From assembly GCA_903911085.1 (NCBI GenBank), contig CAIWCC010000065.1:1-49467 (forward strand): 49,467 nt of DNA, given 5' to 3'. The DNA comes from an uncultured Bacteroidales bacterium (GTDB taxonomy: Bacteria; Bacteroidota; Bacteroidia; Bacteroidales; Paludibacteraceae). The position numbers and the translations under genes are program-made. Under the pieces are notes generated by a model. It worked only from the letters and a program-made list of their open reading frames with translations. It made no database searches and was not told the DNA's origin. This document shows positions 26,576 to 37,244 of the stretch, piece by piece; the stretch's first letter is position 1, and each line of letters starts with the position of its first letter.

Positions 26576-27961
26576 TTATTTAGTTATTTTATTTATTATT
26601 ATTTCTACCGAATCGGGGCACAATTCCAAAAACATCTCAGCTGCCGCCTCATCTTCTTCAATTGCCTGCTTTAAGTACGAAATTGCCTCATCAATTGCAC
26701 CAATTCTAAAATAAGCTATAGCAATAAACATTTTAATAAATTCTAATTCACCATCTAGCTCATTTGCAATTAAATAATTAACAATAGCATTGTTAAAATC
26801 TCCCTTTTCCAAATAGATATTTGCAATAGCCATAAATGTATCAGGCTGCTCCATGTCTATGCTAATAGACTTTAAGTAAGCTTCCAATGCTGCTTCAGTA
26901 TTTTCTAAACCAATATATGATTCGGCCAAATAAACCCATGCATCAGAAGCATTGGCATCTATTTCAATGGCTAGCTCGATATATACTTTGGCTTCTGAGT
27001 ACATTTCTTGTTCCAGATAGCATATTCCAATTCCCGAAATTGCATCAAAATTAACTGGGTGAACTTCGTAAGATCTTTTATAATAAAAAATTGCTTCATC
27101 GTAAAGTTCCAATCTTTCATAACATTCACCAATAAAAATATCGGTTTGCCATGTAAAGGAGGTCATTTTTCTGTAGTCTTGATAAGTTTCAATTGCTTCT
27201 TCAAACATATTTAATTGAAACTGAACATGCCCTTTTTGAACTGTAGCCAGCGAATCATTTTCGTCGATTGCCAATGAAAATTCAAAGGCGTTAAGGGCTT
27301 TTGAAAACTCTTGAATAGCAAAATATAGTTGACCTAGATTAAACCAAGCTTCATCAGCAAAAGGATTTATAGCAACTATTCTATTGTTAATATCAATGGC
27401 ATTATCATAATCATCAGCCTGTTCGTAGCAAAAAGCCAATTCGTGCAACAATTCAATATTTTTATTATTAAACTCAAAGCCTTTTTGGAGTAACCCCAAG
27501 GCGGTGGCGTTGTCGTCCAAACCAATATATATAAATGCAAGATCCAAGCACATGTTATCCAATTCCTCATCCTCGTCTTCAAGCAGTCTTCTTGTCAAAA
27601 GTCGAGCTTCATCTATCATATCAAGTTTAAGAAAAGCTTCAATCTTGAGAATATTCACTTCATAATCACCAGACTCAGAAAGCTTTGATAAAATTCTGAA
27701 TGCTTTTTGGTCATCGCCAGTTAAGAGATATAATTTAGCCCGTTTACATTGCAAAACAGTACTATTTGGATGTAATTTAAACCCAAATTCTATGGCTTTT
27801 GAGCAATCCATTGTGCGTCCTTTTCGCAAATAATAATCCACAATACTTTCCAATTCTTCGACATCAAAATAACCTGATGCAGTGCCAGTTAAATACTGCT
27901 CATATCGTTTAATAATATCGTTGGATTCATCATCCACAGAAAAATACAATTTTCGGCTCAT
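26576..27961 (-). CDS. Cytosolic tetratricopeptide-repeat protein
   Basis: 461 residues with no signal peptide or membrane helix. About ten tandem TPR motifs run through most of the length (for example A-W-F-N-L-G-Q-L-Y-F-A and A-W-V-Y-L-A-E-S-Y-I-G). It is strongly acidic, with D/E-rich linkers. TPR arrays are protein-binding scaffolds; the partner is unknown. It is the first gene of a likely TPR-dedA-aroE operon. A TATTTTTG -7-like box on the minus strand at 27978-27985 would give a very short leader. Similar TPR proteins sit near dedA/aroE in other Bacteroidales, but no function can be assigned. Confidence 0.85.
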   Translation of the reverse strand: MSRKLYFSVDDESNDIIKRYEQYLTGTASGYFDVEELESIVDYYLRKGRTMDCSKAIEFGFKLHPNSTVLQCKRAKLYLLTGDDQKAFRILSKLSESGDYEVNILKIEAFLKLDMIDEARLLTRRLLEDEDEELDNMCLDLAFIYIGLDDNATALGLLQKGFEFNNKNIELLHELAFCYEQADDYDNAIDINNRIVAINPFADEAWFNLGQLYFAIQEFSKALNAFEFSLAIDENDSLATVQKGHVQFQLNMFEEAIETYQDYRKMTSFTWQTDIFIGECYERLELYDEAIFYYKRSYEVHPVNFDAISGIGICYLEQEMYSEAKVYIELAIEIDANASDAWVYLAESYIGLENTEAALEAYLKSISIDMEQPDTFMAIANIYLEKGDFNNAIVNYLIANELDGELEFIKMFIAIAYFRIGAIDEAISYLKQAIEEDEAAAEMFLELCPDSVEIIINKITK

Positions 27962-28145
27962 ATCCTACTTTTTTTTGCAAAAATACTAAATTAAATGGAA
28001 TTAAATAAACTGCCTACACAAAAGTTATGAACAAATAATGTATGTTTTATATGTTTTTCACATACCATAGACCCATTTTTTTCGTTTTAGGCATAGTGTT
28101 TGTATATCAGCCTCTTTCTTATTTTATGTATTTATAAAAATTTTG

Positions 28146-28153
28146 TATCTTTG
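28146..28153 (+). promoter_or_regulatory. Probable promoter -7 box of the Nudix-TPR-barrel operon
   Basis: TATCTTTG fits TAnnTTTG, 31 bp before the Nudix ATG. The -33 region is only AT-rich (TTTA-like), so the call relies on the -7 box. Confidence 0.5.
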
Positions 28154-28184
28154 TCACAAATCAATTTTATAACAGTAAAAAACA

Positions 28185-28703
28185 ATGCATTTTTCAGAAT
28201 TATTTAAGTTCTGCCCAGTATGCGGATCGGCCGATTTTGTTCAAAATAATGAGAAATCGAAAAATTGTAAAGCATGTGGCTTTGTTTATTATATTAATGC
28301 TTCGGCAGCTGTCGCAGCATTTGTTGTGAATGACGCTGGCGAATTATTGATTTGCAAACGGGCAAAAGAACCCGCAAAGGGCACTTATGATTTACCTGGT
28401 GGTTTTGTGGACAGCAACGAATCGGCCGAAATAGCACTAAAACGAGAATTGTTGGAAGAGCTAAATGCTGAAATTATTGAAATGGATTATCAGTTTTCGC
28501 TTCCAAACATTTACGAATATAGTGGAATGACAATACCAACATTGGACTTGTTTTTTACTTGCAAATTAAATAGTTATGACAATTTACAACCAGCCGACGA
28601 CGTTGAAGACTGTTTTTTTGTTCCCGTTGCGGAATTAAATCCTGCCCTATTTGGCTTATCTTCGATAAAAAAAGCTGTAGAAATTTTAAAAAAAAATAAA
28701 TAA
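28185..28703 (+). CDS. Nudix hydrolase with N-terminal zinc ribbon
   Basis: 172 residues. C10-x2-C13 and C28-x2-C31 form a zinc ribbon like that of NudC-type NAD pyrophosphatases. The Nudix box is G-G-F-V-D-S-N-E-S-A-E-I-A-L-K-R-E-L-L-E, continuing E-L; the usual terminal Gly position is Asn. Nudix enzymes hydrolyse nucleoside diphosphates linked to other groups. Its size and ribbon placement suggest an NADH-pyrophosphatase relative or a sugar-nucleotide/ADP-ribose hydrolase, but the NudC specificity motif S-Q-P-W-P-F-P-x-S is not seen. It is followed by the large TPR gene 42 bp downstream. Confidence 0.88.
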   Translation: MHFSELFKFCPVCGSADFVQNNEKSKNCKACGFVYYINASAAVAAFVVNDAGELLICKRAKEPAKGTYDLPGGFVDSNESAEIALKRELLEELNAEIIEMDYQFSLPNIYEYSGMTIPTLDLFFTCKLNSYDNLQPADDVEDCFFVPVAELNPALFGLSSIKKAVEILKKNK

Positions 28704-28745
28704 GCTTTTTAGACCTAATTTAAATAATCAAATTACAATTATATA

Positions 28746-31700
28746 ATGAAAAAAACAATCATTTCATGTATGTTGATGTTATCAATGTTTACCGCTTTAT
28801 TGGCGCAAAACACACTGATATACACACACTCAGATGTACTTTTTGATCAAGGAAAAGAACTTTATGGACAACGAAAATACGCTGCTTCATATCGTAATTT
28901 TGAAGAATTTTTGAAAAAAGTTGCACCAACACAAGCTGGCCAAAAACAAGAGGCTGAGTTTTATATGGCTGCCAACGCATACCGACTTGGACAAGATAAT
29001 GCTTACGAGATGTTAGAATCTTATTTATTTCAACATCCTTATACTCCATTTTACGATCAAACCAACTTGATGTTGGGAATGTTACTTTACGAACGCAAAA
29101 ACTACAAGAAGGCATTGACATTCTTCAACCAACTAAACGACAAACATTTAAGCAATAGAGAGCGAATCGATTTTATGTTTAGTAAGGGCTATGCCTATTT
29201 GCAATTAAAAAACTATCCTGAAGCATTATCTATTTTCAAGGAATTGAAAAATTTGAATACCAAATATGATTTATCGGCCACATATTATTATGCCTATTCT
29301 GAATATTGCATGAACAATTATAAAGCGGCATTGCCCGATTTTTTAAAAATTGAAGACAATCCAGCCTATAAAAACATTGTTCCTTACTATATTATACAAA
29401 TTTATTACGCTCAAAAGGAATTCGACAAACTAAATGAACGTACGGAAAGCGTATTGAAAAACAATCCTAGCAATAAAAACAATGCTGAAGTTTATCGTAT
29501 TGCAGGTGAAATAGCTTATCGCAAAGCTGATTATATAAAGGCAATTAGCCATTTGAAAAACTACGAAAATCTTTTCCCACAAGTACTACGCAACGATATG
29601 TATTTGTTGGGCTTATCATATTTTCAACTTAGAGACTATAGCAATGCCACAAAATATTTATCGAAAGTAACGACTGCAAAAGATGAGATGACCGAAAATG
29701 CATATTTACATCTTGGCAATTCGTATATCAAGCTCAACGATATAGTGAATGCTCGTTTGTCTTATGAAGCATCGCTTCGCACTAATTTCAATAAATCGAT
29801 ACGAGAAGAAGCTTTATACAACTACGCACTTACAACTTATCAAACAACTTCGGCTTTTGGTGAGTCAATTACTGCTTTTGAACAATTACTCACTGAGTTT
29901 CCCGCATCAAAATACACCGACAAAGCTTACGATTATTTGGCATCTGTCTACATGACTACCAAAAACTACGAATCTGCCTATCAATCAATTTTGAAGATAA
30001 AAGAACCGAATGCTAAATTACTGGAAACTAAACAGTATTTATTATATCAACTTGGCACAGAATCATTTACTTTTTACAACTATGACAAAGCAATTGATTA
30101 TTTCACACTTTCATTAAAAAGCTCATCTTCAGGAAAGTATTCTGCCGAAAGTTACTTTTGGCGTGCTGAGAGCTATTATCGCATCAACAAACCCAACGAA
30201 AGTATTGATGATTTAAAAGCGTTTTTCAATAATTCTTATGCCAAATCGAGTATAAATCGGATAACAGCCAATTACGCTTTGGGTTATGGTTATTTCTCTG
30301 TAAAAAAATATGATGAAGCTCTAAATTGGTTTATAAAATACTTAGATGCAGAAACTAACGCAGGTACTCCAACTTATTCGGATGCACTGAACAGAGTTGG
30401 AGACTGCTATTTTTATGCACGAAATTTTGCAAAAGCTGAAACATATTACAATAAAGCTGTGAGTATTAGCCCTAGTACAGGCGACTATGCCATGTTCCAA
30501 TCGGCTTATGTGGCTGGGTTACAAAAAAGTTATACTACAAAAGTTTTGAAATTGGAAAAATTGCTCAATACATATCCAAAATCTGAATACACCGACGATG
30601 CACTTTACGAAATGGGTCGCTCGTATTTGTTGATGGACAATAATTCAAAGGCAATTGCCACATACCAACGCTTATTGGCGGCTCAACCCAATAGTAATTT
30701 GTCGCGCAAAGCTGCACTGGAAATTGGTATGATTTATTTCAACGAAAACAGTTTTGAACAAGCCATTGCAGCATACAAAAACGTAATACTTAAATATCCT
30801 GGAAGTGACGAATCGTACACGGCTCTAGAAAGTTTAGAAACTGTTTACATAGAAATAAACGATGTGCAAGGTTATCTTTCATTTACCAAAACTTTGGGAC
30901 GCACCATTAGAACCGCCACTGCAAATAAAGAAGACTCTATTTCGTATATTGCCAGCGAAAAACAATATATGAACGAGAAATATCCCCAGGCTATTTTAGG
31001 CTTCAAGTCTTTTGTCAACAAATTCTGCACTGGTGGTGGACGGTATTGCACTTCTGCGCAAAACTATTTAGCTGACAGTTATTATCGGACGAACGACAAA
31101 ATAAATGCACTACTGACATACCAATCTTTATTGAAAATAACGGGTAATCAATATGCAGAACAAGCCACATTACGTTGTGCCGAAATGACTTTCGACAACA
31201 AAGATTATGCATCGGCGCTTACTTATTTCAAACAATTACAAATCTTAGCTCAAACGACAGAAAATAAAAATGTGAGTCGGCTTGGCGTATTGAGATGTAG
31301 TTATTTCTTAAACGACCATCAAAACACGGTTTCAATTGTGAACGAAATAATGACCGATTCTAGTTCTACAGAGGCAGTGAAAAGCGAAGCGCAATACAAC
31401 CGTGCCAAAGCATATCTGGCATTGAAACAATCGTCACAAGCGATATCAGACCTCAAAACATTGTCAATTGACACCCGCACCAAAAATGGAGCCGAATCGA
31501 AATATCTACTTGCAAATGAGTATTTTGCACAAGGCAAACTAACTGATGCTGAAAATGAAGTGATGGATTTTTCGAAAAAAAATACTCCACATCAATTTTG
31601 GTTAGCACGTAGTTTTGTGTTACTTGCTGATATTTATATCAAACAAAACAATGATTTTCAAGCAAAACAATACCTTTTGAGTTTGCAAAAAAACTACAAA

Positions 31701-31781
31701 ACTGCAGATGAAATTCAATCCCTGATTATTGAAAGATTAAATGCTATAAGTCAAAGGGAAAATAAAGTTATTGTAAACTAA
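28746..31781 (+). CDS. Large exported tetratricopeptide-repeat protein
   Basis: 1,011 residues starting with a signal peptide (M-K-K-T-I-I-S-C-M-L-M-L, cleavage near L-L-A-Q). The rest is almost entirely TPR repeats of the BamD/YbgF (outer-membrane lipoprotein) style: A-x-x-x-F-x-x-L ... Y-P-x-S-x-Y-x-x-x-A, for example at nt ~30555-30700. Likely periplasmic. It is 49 bp upstream of an outer-membrane beta-barrel gene, and this TPR-barrel pairing recurs in Bacteroidota, suggesting a shared envelope-assembly or transport task (inference). The exact process is unknown. Confidence 0.85.
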   Translation: MKKTIISCMLMLSMFTALLAQNTLIYTHSDVLFDQGKELYGQRKYAASYRNFEEFLKKVAPTQAGQKQEAEFYMAANAYRLGQDNAYEMLESYLFQHPYTPFYDQTNLMLGMLLYERKNYKKALTFFNQLNDKHLSNRERIDFMFSKGYAYLQLKNYPEALSIFKELKNLNTKYDLSATYYYAYSEYCMNNYKAALPDFLKIEDNPAYKNIVPYYIIQIYYAQKEFDKLNERTESVLKNNPSNKNNAEVYRIAGEIAYRKADYIKAISHLKNYENLFPQVLRNDMYLLGLSYFQLRDYSNATKYLSKVTTAKDEMTENAYLHLGNSYIKLNDIVNARLSYEASLRTNFNKSIREEALYNYALTTYQTTSAFGESITAFEQLLTEFPASKYTDKAYDYLASVYMTTKNYESAYQSILKIKEPNAKLLETKQYLLYQLGTESFTFYNYDKAIDYFTLSLKSSSSGKYSAESYFWRAESYYRINKPNESIDDLKAFFNNSYAKSSINRITANYALGYGYFSVKKYDEALNWFIKYLDAETNAGTPTYSDALNRVGDCYFYARNFAKAETYYNKAVSISPSTGDYAMFQSAYVAGLQKSYTTKVLKLEKLLNTYPKSEYTDDALYEMGRSYLLMDNNSKAIATYQRLLAAQPNSNLSRKAALEIGMIYFNENSFEQAIAAYKNVILKYPGSDESYTALESLETVYIEINDVQGYLSFTKTLGRTIRTATANKEDSISYIASEKQYMNEKYPQAILGFKSFVNKFCTGGGRYCTSAQNYLADSYYRTNDKINALLTYQSLLKITGNQYAEQATLRCAEMTFDNKDYASALTYFKQLQILAQTTENKNVSRLGVLRCSYFLNDHQNTVSIVNEIMTDSSSTEAVKSEAQYNRAKAYLALKQSSQAISDLKTLSIDTRTKNGAESKYLLANEYFAQGKLTDAENEVMDFSKKNTPHQFWLARSFVLLADIYIKQNNDFQAKQYLLSLQKNYKTADEIQSLIIERLNAISQRENKVIVN

Positions 31782-31830
31782 TCATCAACATCAAACTTCT
31801 GATAATCAACAAATAAAAACAGAACTGAAA

Positions 31831-33600
31831 ATGAAAATCTCAAATCATATAATAATACTCTTACTTTGGATTAGTCTTGCCATTTCGGCTCAAACCAAAG
31901 ACAGCACAGTTAATCGCAAGGTGACTATTGAGCGAGAGTTTGTTCCACTAATACAAGACGCGGGAAAACTAAAATCATCTCCTAAAATTCTAGAACCTTC
32001 GTTGGAAAAAAGCGCACCGAAGTATTCTGACTTTAATTTGCCTTTAAATACCGACTTTAACATACATATTTTATCAGCAGCAGAGTTGCAACTAGAGAAA
32101 CGAAAAGACAACAAAGGCGGATTTGCACGTGTAGGACTTGGAAATTTCTACAACACATTGGCTGATTTTGCTTATCCAATAATCAAAAGCCCAAAAACTC
32201 GATTAGATTTATCATTGCACCATCTTGCCACTTTTGGTACTAAAAAACACAGCACTACAAATGCAGAACTATCGTTCGACCAATTTTTCGATGCTTTCAA
32301 CTTTTATGGCGGTCTGGGCGGTGCTCATGAGTATTTAAAGTATTATGGCAATAATTATAAACTTGGTGCTATCACCAATTTAGATACTTTGGCTAAATAT
32401 AATTCGACAAATCCTCAACCTATTTTTGAAGAAAAAAACAGAATGGGCATTAACACCACACCACGAAAAATACAATTGGACTCACTGGCTAATGATTCGG
32501 TGGGCGATACTTTTTGGCGTTTTGATGCTTTTATAGGTGTTAGATCATTGCCGCTCAACGACGGATTAAAATATCAAGCTCAACTCAAATACCAACTATT
32601 CGACTCGCGTAATGGCATGACAGAAAACGTCATTCACACTCAAGGCGGTTTCAGCACTGTTGGTGAAGAAAAAAATTGGGGTATAGACTTTGACTTGAAA
32701 AATTTAATTTATAATAGCCATCATAGCAATTTGTTGAACACTTGGAATTCATATTCCGTTTTCAAATTTAATCCATATTATAGCATCGAACGCACCAACT
32801 GGAATGCCCGCTTGGGTGCAAAATCTAGCTTTTCAATAGGTCATGGAAAACCCATCAATCCATCATTAGACATTAACGGAGAATGGAAATTAACACCAAA
32901 AAGTTTAGCAATTTACGGAGGATTAACTGGCAATTATGAGGTTAATACTTTAAATGATATATTCACCGAAAACCGTTATTTATCGCCCGACATAAAAGTT
33001 GACGATACCTTCACACCATTTGAGTTTTACGCGGGTATAAAAATTAAACCGCTATATAATTTACTATTAGATACTTACATTGATTACAGCAGCATTCAAA
33101 ATCAGTATTTCTTTGTCAACAAAGAATACTCTTGCAGCACATTATCTGGGGCAGATGGCACACTTTACAGCAATAGGTTTAACGTTCTTTATAGCAATGC
33201 TTCACTTTTTAAAATTGGAGCTCGAGCAAGCTATAATTTACGAAACATAGTAAATGTAGAGCTTAAAGGAGCATACAATGGTTGGAAAGTTAATACAGAA
33301 ACTTACGCATGGAACAAACCCGCTTGGGATGCCAGTTTAAAAGCCGACATGCACTTCACGCACGATTTAAGCTTTTCTGTCAACACTTTTTTAGAAGGTG
33401 AAAGGTATGCCAAACTTGGCACAGCAGCAGTTCGTATGCGCCCAAAAGTAGATATCAATCTTGGTGCAGCTTATTCGTACAACAATTGGTTGACCGTATT
33501 TGCAAGGCTCAACAATCTGATTAACAATCCATATCAAGATTTCTACGGCTATCAAGTTCAAGGAATAAATGGTATGGTAGGCGCAGCATTTTCGTTTTGA
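31831..33600 (+). CDS. Outer-membrane beta-barrel protein (TonB-receptor-like, plugless)
   Basis: 589 residues. Signal peptide M-K-I-S-N-H-I-I-I-L-L-L-W-I-S-L, cleavage near A-I-S-A-Q. About 75 residues later comes a long series of alternating amphipathic strands rich in Tyr, Phe and Asn, ending in the terminal Phe typical of barrel proteins (G-A-A-F-S-F). No TonB box, plug or carboxypeptidase-like domain is present, so it is not a standard SusC/TonB receptor. The N-terminal region V-T-I-E-R-E-F-V-P-L resembles Bacteroidota barrels paired with a TPR protein. Probable role: partner of the upstream TPR protein. Confidence 0.8.
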   Translation: MKISNHIIILLLWISLAISAQTKDSTVNRKVTIEREFVPLIQDAGKLKSSPKILEPSLEKSAPKYSDFNLPLNTDFNIHILSAAELQLEKRKDNKGGFARVGLGNFYNTLADFAYPIIKSPKTRLDLSLHHLATFGTKKHSTTNAELSFDQFFDAFNFYGGLGGAHEYLKYYGNNYKLGAITNLDTLAKYNSTNPQPIFEEKNRMGINTTPRKIQLDSLANDSVGDTFWRFDAFIGVRSLPLNDGLKYQAQLKYQLFDSRNGMTENVIHTQGGFSTVGEEKNWGIDFDLKNLIYNSHHSNLLNTWNSYSVFKFNPYYSIERTNWNARLGAKSSFSIGHGKPINPSLDINGEWKLTPKSLAIYGGLTGNYEVNTLNDIFTENRYLSPDIKVDDTFTPFEFYAGIKIKPLYNLLLDTYIDYSSIQNQYFFVNKEYSCSTLSGADGTLYSNRFNVLYSNASLFKIGARASYNLRNIVNVELKGAYNGWKVNTETYAWNKPAWDASLKADMHFTHDLSFSVNTFLEGERYAKLGTAAVRMRPKVDINLGAAYSYNNWLTVFARLNNLINNPYQDFYGYQVQGINGMVGAAFSF

Positions 33601-33755
33601 AAAAATACTTATTAAGGTAATGATGCCAAAACTAAAAATGAATCAACAAAATATATATTAAATTTTGACCATTAATTTTGTCCACTTCAAATAATTAACT
33701 CTGTAATAGCATAATTTTGCCCAATGCACAGAATTTTCAAATGAATTAGCACACA

Positions 33756-33790
33756 AAAAATGCCGTATTCTGATTGAATACGGCATTTTT
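33756..33790. terminator. Bidirectional terminator between the beta-barrel gene and infB
   Basis: Perfect 15-bp stem (33756-33770 with 33776-33790), 5-nt loop TGATT, flanked by A-run and T-run so it works on both strands. The rest of the 33601-33901 gap is AT-rich. It contains two TAATTTTG sequences (33673-33680, 33712-33719) without good -33 boxes. Confidence 0.85.
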
Positions 33791-33901
33791 AATATATAAT
33801 AAGAAAAATTTAGACCTACACTTAAAATTTGGTAAAACACAGATAATCTGCGTCTTGTATTTGCTCTACCGTCTATTAATTCTAGTTAATCAATTTTGTT
33901 C

Positions 33902-36900
33902 CTATAAAGTCTTTCGTACTTCAGTTTCTTCGTAACTTTCAACCATATCACCCTGACGTATATCTTGGAAGTTCTTGATATTCAAACCACATTCATAGTT
34001 AGTACCAACTTCTTTCACATCATCTTTGAAACGTTTCAATGAATCCAACTCGCCAGTGTAAACTACGATACCATCTCTAATAATACGGATTTTGTTTGTA
34101 CGTTTAATTTTACCTTCACGAACCAAACAACCAGCAACTGTACCGACTTTAGTAATTTTGAAAACTTCAAGAATTTCAACTGTAGCAGTAATTTCTTCCT
34201 TAATTTCAGGAGAAAGCATTCCTTCCATTGCAGATTTAATTTCTTCAATTGCATCATATATAATTGAATACAATCTAATATCAATCTCTTCTTTTTCAGC
34301 AATTTTACGGGCCGAAGTAGTAGGTCGAACTTGGAAACCACAGATAATGGCATTGGATGCAGCTGCTAACAAAATATCAGAATCTGAAATCGCCCCTACA
34401 GCTTTATGAATTACATTAACCTGAATATTTTCGGTAGACAATTTTTGTAATGAATCCGATAATGCTTCAACCGAACCATCCACGTCACCTTTCACAATGA
34501 TATTCAATTCTTTGAAATCACCCAATGCAATGCGTCGTCCTAATTCGTCCAAAGTAAAGTGTTTCTTGGTACGAATACTTTGTTCGCGCTGTAATTGCTC
34601 ACGTTTATTTGCAATGCTTCTTGCCTCTTGCTCTGACGGCATTACATTGAACACATCACCAGCTTGAGGAGCACCATTAAGACCTAATATTAACGCAGGC
34701 TCGCCTGGTTTAACTTGAGTTATACGTTGATTTCGCTCATTGAACATGGCTTTTATTTTACCGAAATATGTACCTACAAGAACAACATCTCCCTGACGTA
34801 GAGTTCCATTTTGCACTAAAACTGTAGAAACAAAACCGCGTCCTTTGTCGAGTGTTGACTCAATAACTGAACCAATAGCTCGTTTATCTGGATTGGCTTT
34901 TAGGTCAAGTAACTCGGCTTCGAGTAATACTTTTTCAAGTAACTCAGCAACTCCAAGCCCTTTTTTAGCCGAAATATCATGCGATTGATACTTACCACCC
35001 CAATCTTCGACCAAATAATTCATTTGTGCCAAAGTTTCTTTAATTTTCTCTGGATTTGAACCTGGTTTATCAATTTTATTAATTGCAAAAACCATAGGTA
35101 CGTTGGCAGCAGAAGCATGATTGATAGCTTCTATTGTTTGAGGCATTACATTGTCATCGGCGGCAACCAAAATAATTGCAATATCGGTAACTTTAGCTCC
35201 ACGAGCACGCATAGCAGTAAAGGCCTCATGACCTGGTGTATCAAGGAAAGTAATATGTTGACCACTTTCAAGTTGTACATTGTAAGCACCAATATGTTGA
35301 GTTATTCCACCCGCTTCACCCGCAATTACGTTGGCTTTACGAATATAATCTAACAATGACGTTTTACCATGGTCAACGTGACCCATAACAGTAACGATTG
35401 GCGCGCGAGGCAATAAATCGTCATCAGAATCAACATCTTCCTCGCCAATAGCTTCAATTACATCAGCACTTACATACTCGGTTGTAAATCCAAATTCTTC
35501 GGCAACAATGTTAATTGTTTCTGCATCTAATCGTTGATTGATGGAAACCATCAAACCAATATTCATACAAGTACCAATAACTTGATTTACTGTAACATCC
35601 ATCATCACAGCAAGTTCGCTTGCTGTCACAAATTCTGTCAACTTTAGTACACTTTCGCCTTCACGTTCACGTTGAGCTTGCTCTTGTTGTCTTGAACTAA
35701 CACTGTCACGTTTATCACGGCGATATTTTGAACCCTTACCCTTCTTGTTTGCACCCGAAAGACGCGCTAAGGTTTCTTTAATTTGTTTTTGAACATCAAC
35801 TTCGCTAACAACTGGTTTGATCACTCTTTTTGGACCATTGGTTTTGTTTGCGCTATTATTGTTACTATTGTTGTTATTGTTATTATTTGTATTTGGACGT
35901 GGACCAGATGGATTTCCACCATTACCACCAGTTGTACCAGGTGTTACCTTTTTAGGACTAGCAAAACCTTGAGTTGGTCCGTTAGGTTGAGGTACCTTGT
36001 TAATATCAACTTTATGATTTGAGAAACGTTCACGCTTTTTCTTAGGTTGACCACCAGTACCTACAGTTGCAGTATTAAGAATTGGTCTTGCGATAACTTT
36101 TTTATCAGTAGCACCACCACCCAACACAATTTTCTTTGGATCAACTACTCTAATCTTTTCTTCTCTTTCTTTGCGTTTTTGTTCCTTTGTTTTTGGTTTT
36201 GGACGCGTACTTTGATTTAAAAGATTCAAATCAATTGTACCTATTACAACTGGTGCCTTGTCACTTACAGGGCGTGATAAAGTAAAAATCTCATCTTCTT
36301 GATGATCATTATCTTTAGTTTCTAAATTTAGAGTAGACTCAGGCGTTTTTTGTTCTTCCTGAACATGTACTTCCTTTTTATGTGTAGGTATAGTTTTTAC
36401 TATTTCCTTTTTCTCTACAGGCACATTAACGACTTCTTTGATTTCAACTTTTTCGGTCTCTTTCTCAGAAATCTTTTGTTGTTTAATCTCAGCGTTAATC
36501 TCAGCAGCTTTAACTGGTTGTGGGGTCGGAATCTGAACTTCAACAACCTTCTTTTTTTCTTCGATTACTGGTTGTTCAATAATCTCAACTACTTTTTCAA
36601 CTCTAACTGGTTCTTGAACAGGTTTTTCAACAACAATTGGTTTTTCAACAACAATTGGTTTTTCGACAACAACCTTTTCAACAACTATCGGATTTTCTGC
36701 AACAATTGGTTTTTCGGCAGGTATTACCTTGTCAGCAACAACTGGTGCTTTCTCAACAACAGGTGTTTGAATTTCTATTTTTTTGTCAACTTGCTTTTCT
36801 TTTACATTCAAATCTATATGACCAACAGATTTAAAATGAGGCAATTGATCTTCTGAAATCTTAACATGAATTGTATCCACAGGTTTTGGAGCAGCTTTTG

Positions 36901-37159
36901 GTTGATTATAACCATCAATTGCTACAGTTTCAGCTTTGTCTTTTAAGTGACGCTCCTGACTTAATCGCTCGGATTCAATCTTCAGAGCCATATCTTTATC
37001 AAACTCTTTTGCCAATAAAAGATGCATGTCATCCGATAATTTTAAATTTGGTAAATTATGATCGACAACAATTTTATGGCCTTTTTTTGCAAAGAAATCT
37101 ACCGCGGTGGTCATCCCAACATTCAATTCTTTACAGGCTTTACTTAATCTTATGGACAT
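33902..37159 (-). CDS. infB: Translation initiation factor IF-2
   Basis: 1,085 residues. IF-2 brings formyl-Met-tRNA to the ribosome and uses GTP. The first ~490 residues are a low-complexity, charge-rich extension containing tandem K-P-I-V-V-E hexapeptides and a G-x-N poly-Asn stretch near residue 420. The conserved GTPase domain has G1 [16 protein letters not shown] and N-K-I-D. Domains II, III and IV follow, ending [12 protein letters not shown]. It is the third gene of rimP-nusA-infB, 85 bp after nusA. The very long N-terminus is within the range of Bacteroidota IF-2. Confidence 0.97.
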   Translation of the reverse strand: MSIRLSKACKELNVGMTTAVDFFAKKGHKIVVDHNLPNLKLSDDMHLLLAKEFDKDMALKIESERLSQERHLKDKAETVAIDGYNQPKAAPKPVDTIHVKISEDQLPHFKSVGHIDLNVKEKQVDKKIEIQTPVVEKAPVVADKVIPAEKPIVAENPIVVEKVVVEKPIVVEKPIVVEKPVQEPVRVEKVVEIIEQPVIEEKKKVVEVQIPTPQPVKAAEINAEIKQQKISEKETEKVEIKEVVNVPVEKKEIVKTIPTHKKEVHVQEEQKTPESTLNLETKDNDHQEDEIFTLSRPVSDKAPVVIGTIDLNLLNQSTRPKPKTKEQKRKEREEKIRVVDPKKIVLGGGATDKKVIARPILNTATVGTGGQPKKKRERFSNHKVDINKVPQPNGPTQGFASPKKVTPGTTGGNGGNPSGPRPNTNNNNNNNSNNNSANKTNGPKRVIKPVVSEVDVQKQIKETLARLSGANKKGKGSKYRRDKRDSVSSRQQEQAQREREGESVLKLTEFVTASELAVMMDVTVNQVIGTCMNIGLMVSINQRLDAETINIVAEEFGFTTEYVSADVIEAIGEEDVDSDDDLLPRAPIVTVMGHVDHGKTSLLDYIRKANVIAGEAGGITQHIGAYNVQLESGQHITFLDTPGHEAFTAMRARGAKVTDIAIILVAADDNVMPQTIEAINHASAANVPMVFAINKIDKPGSNPEKIKETLAQMNYLVEDWGGKYQSHDISAKKGLGVAELLEKVLLEAELLDLKANPDKRAIGSVIESTLDKGRGFVSTVLVQNGTLRQGDVVLVGTYFGKIKAMFNERNQRITQVKPGEPALILGLNGAPQAGDVFNVMPSEQEARSIANKREQLQREQSIRTKKHFTLDELGRRIALGDFKELNIIVKGDVDGSVEALSDSLQKLSTENIQVNVIHKAVGAISDSDILLAAASNAIICGFQVRPTTSARKIAEKEEIDIRLYSIIYDAIEEIKSAMEGMLSPEIKEEITATVEILEVFKITKVGTVAGCLVREGKIKRTNKIRIIRDGIVVYTGELDSLKRFKDDVKEVGTNYECGLNIKNFQDIRQGDMVESYEETEVRKTL
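36621..36674. repeat. 18-bp tandem repeat encoding K-P-I-V-V-E hexapeptides in infB
   Basis: Two exact 18-bp units (36621-36638, 36639-36656) and one near copy (36657-36674) inside the infB N-terminal coding region. Exact copies imply recent slippage; copy number may vary between strains. Confidence 0.8.
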
Positions 37160-37244
37160 ATTCTATAATTACAGTTTTCAATTATTTTCTTCCAGTCTAC
37201 AGTCTCTGCTTTCCAGTCAATTTTCAAATTTTATCCAAAACTTT

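Noticed and set aside
36350-36856. A 168-codon frame on the plus strand opposite infB
   Set aside because: It is the antisense of the low-complexity Lys/Glu/Val-rich IF-2 N-terminus; its Phe/Asn-rich composition is a by-product.
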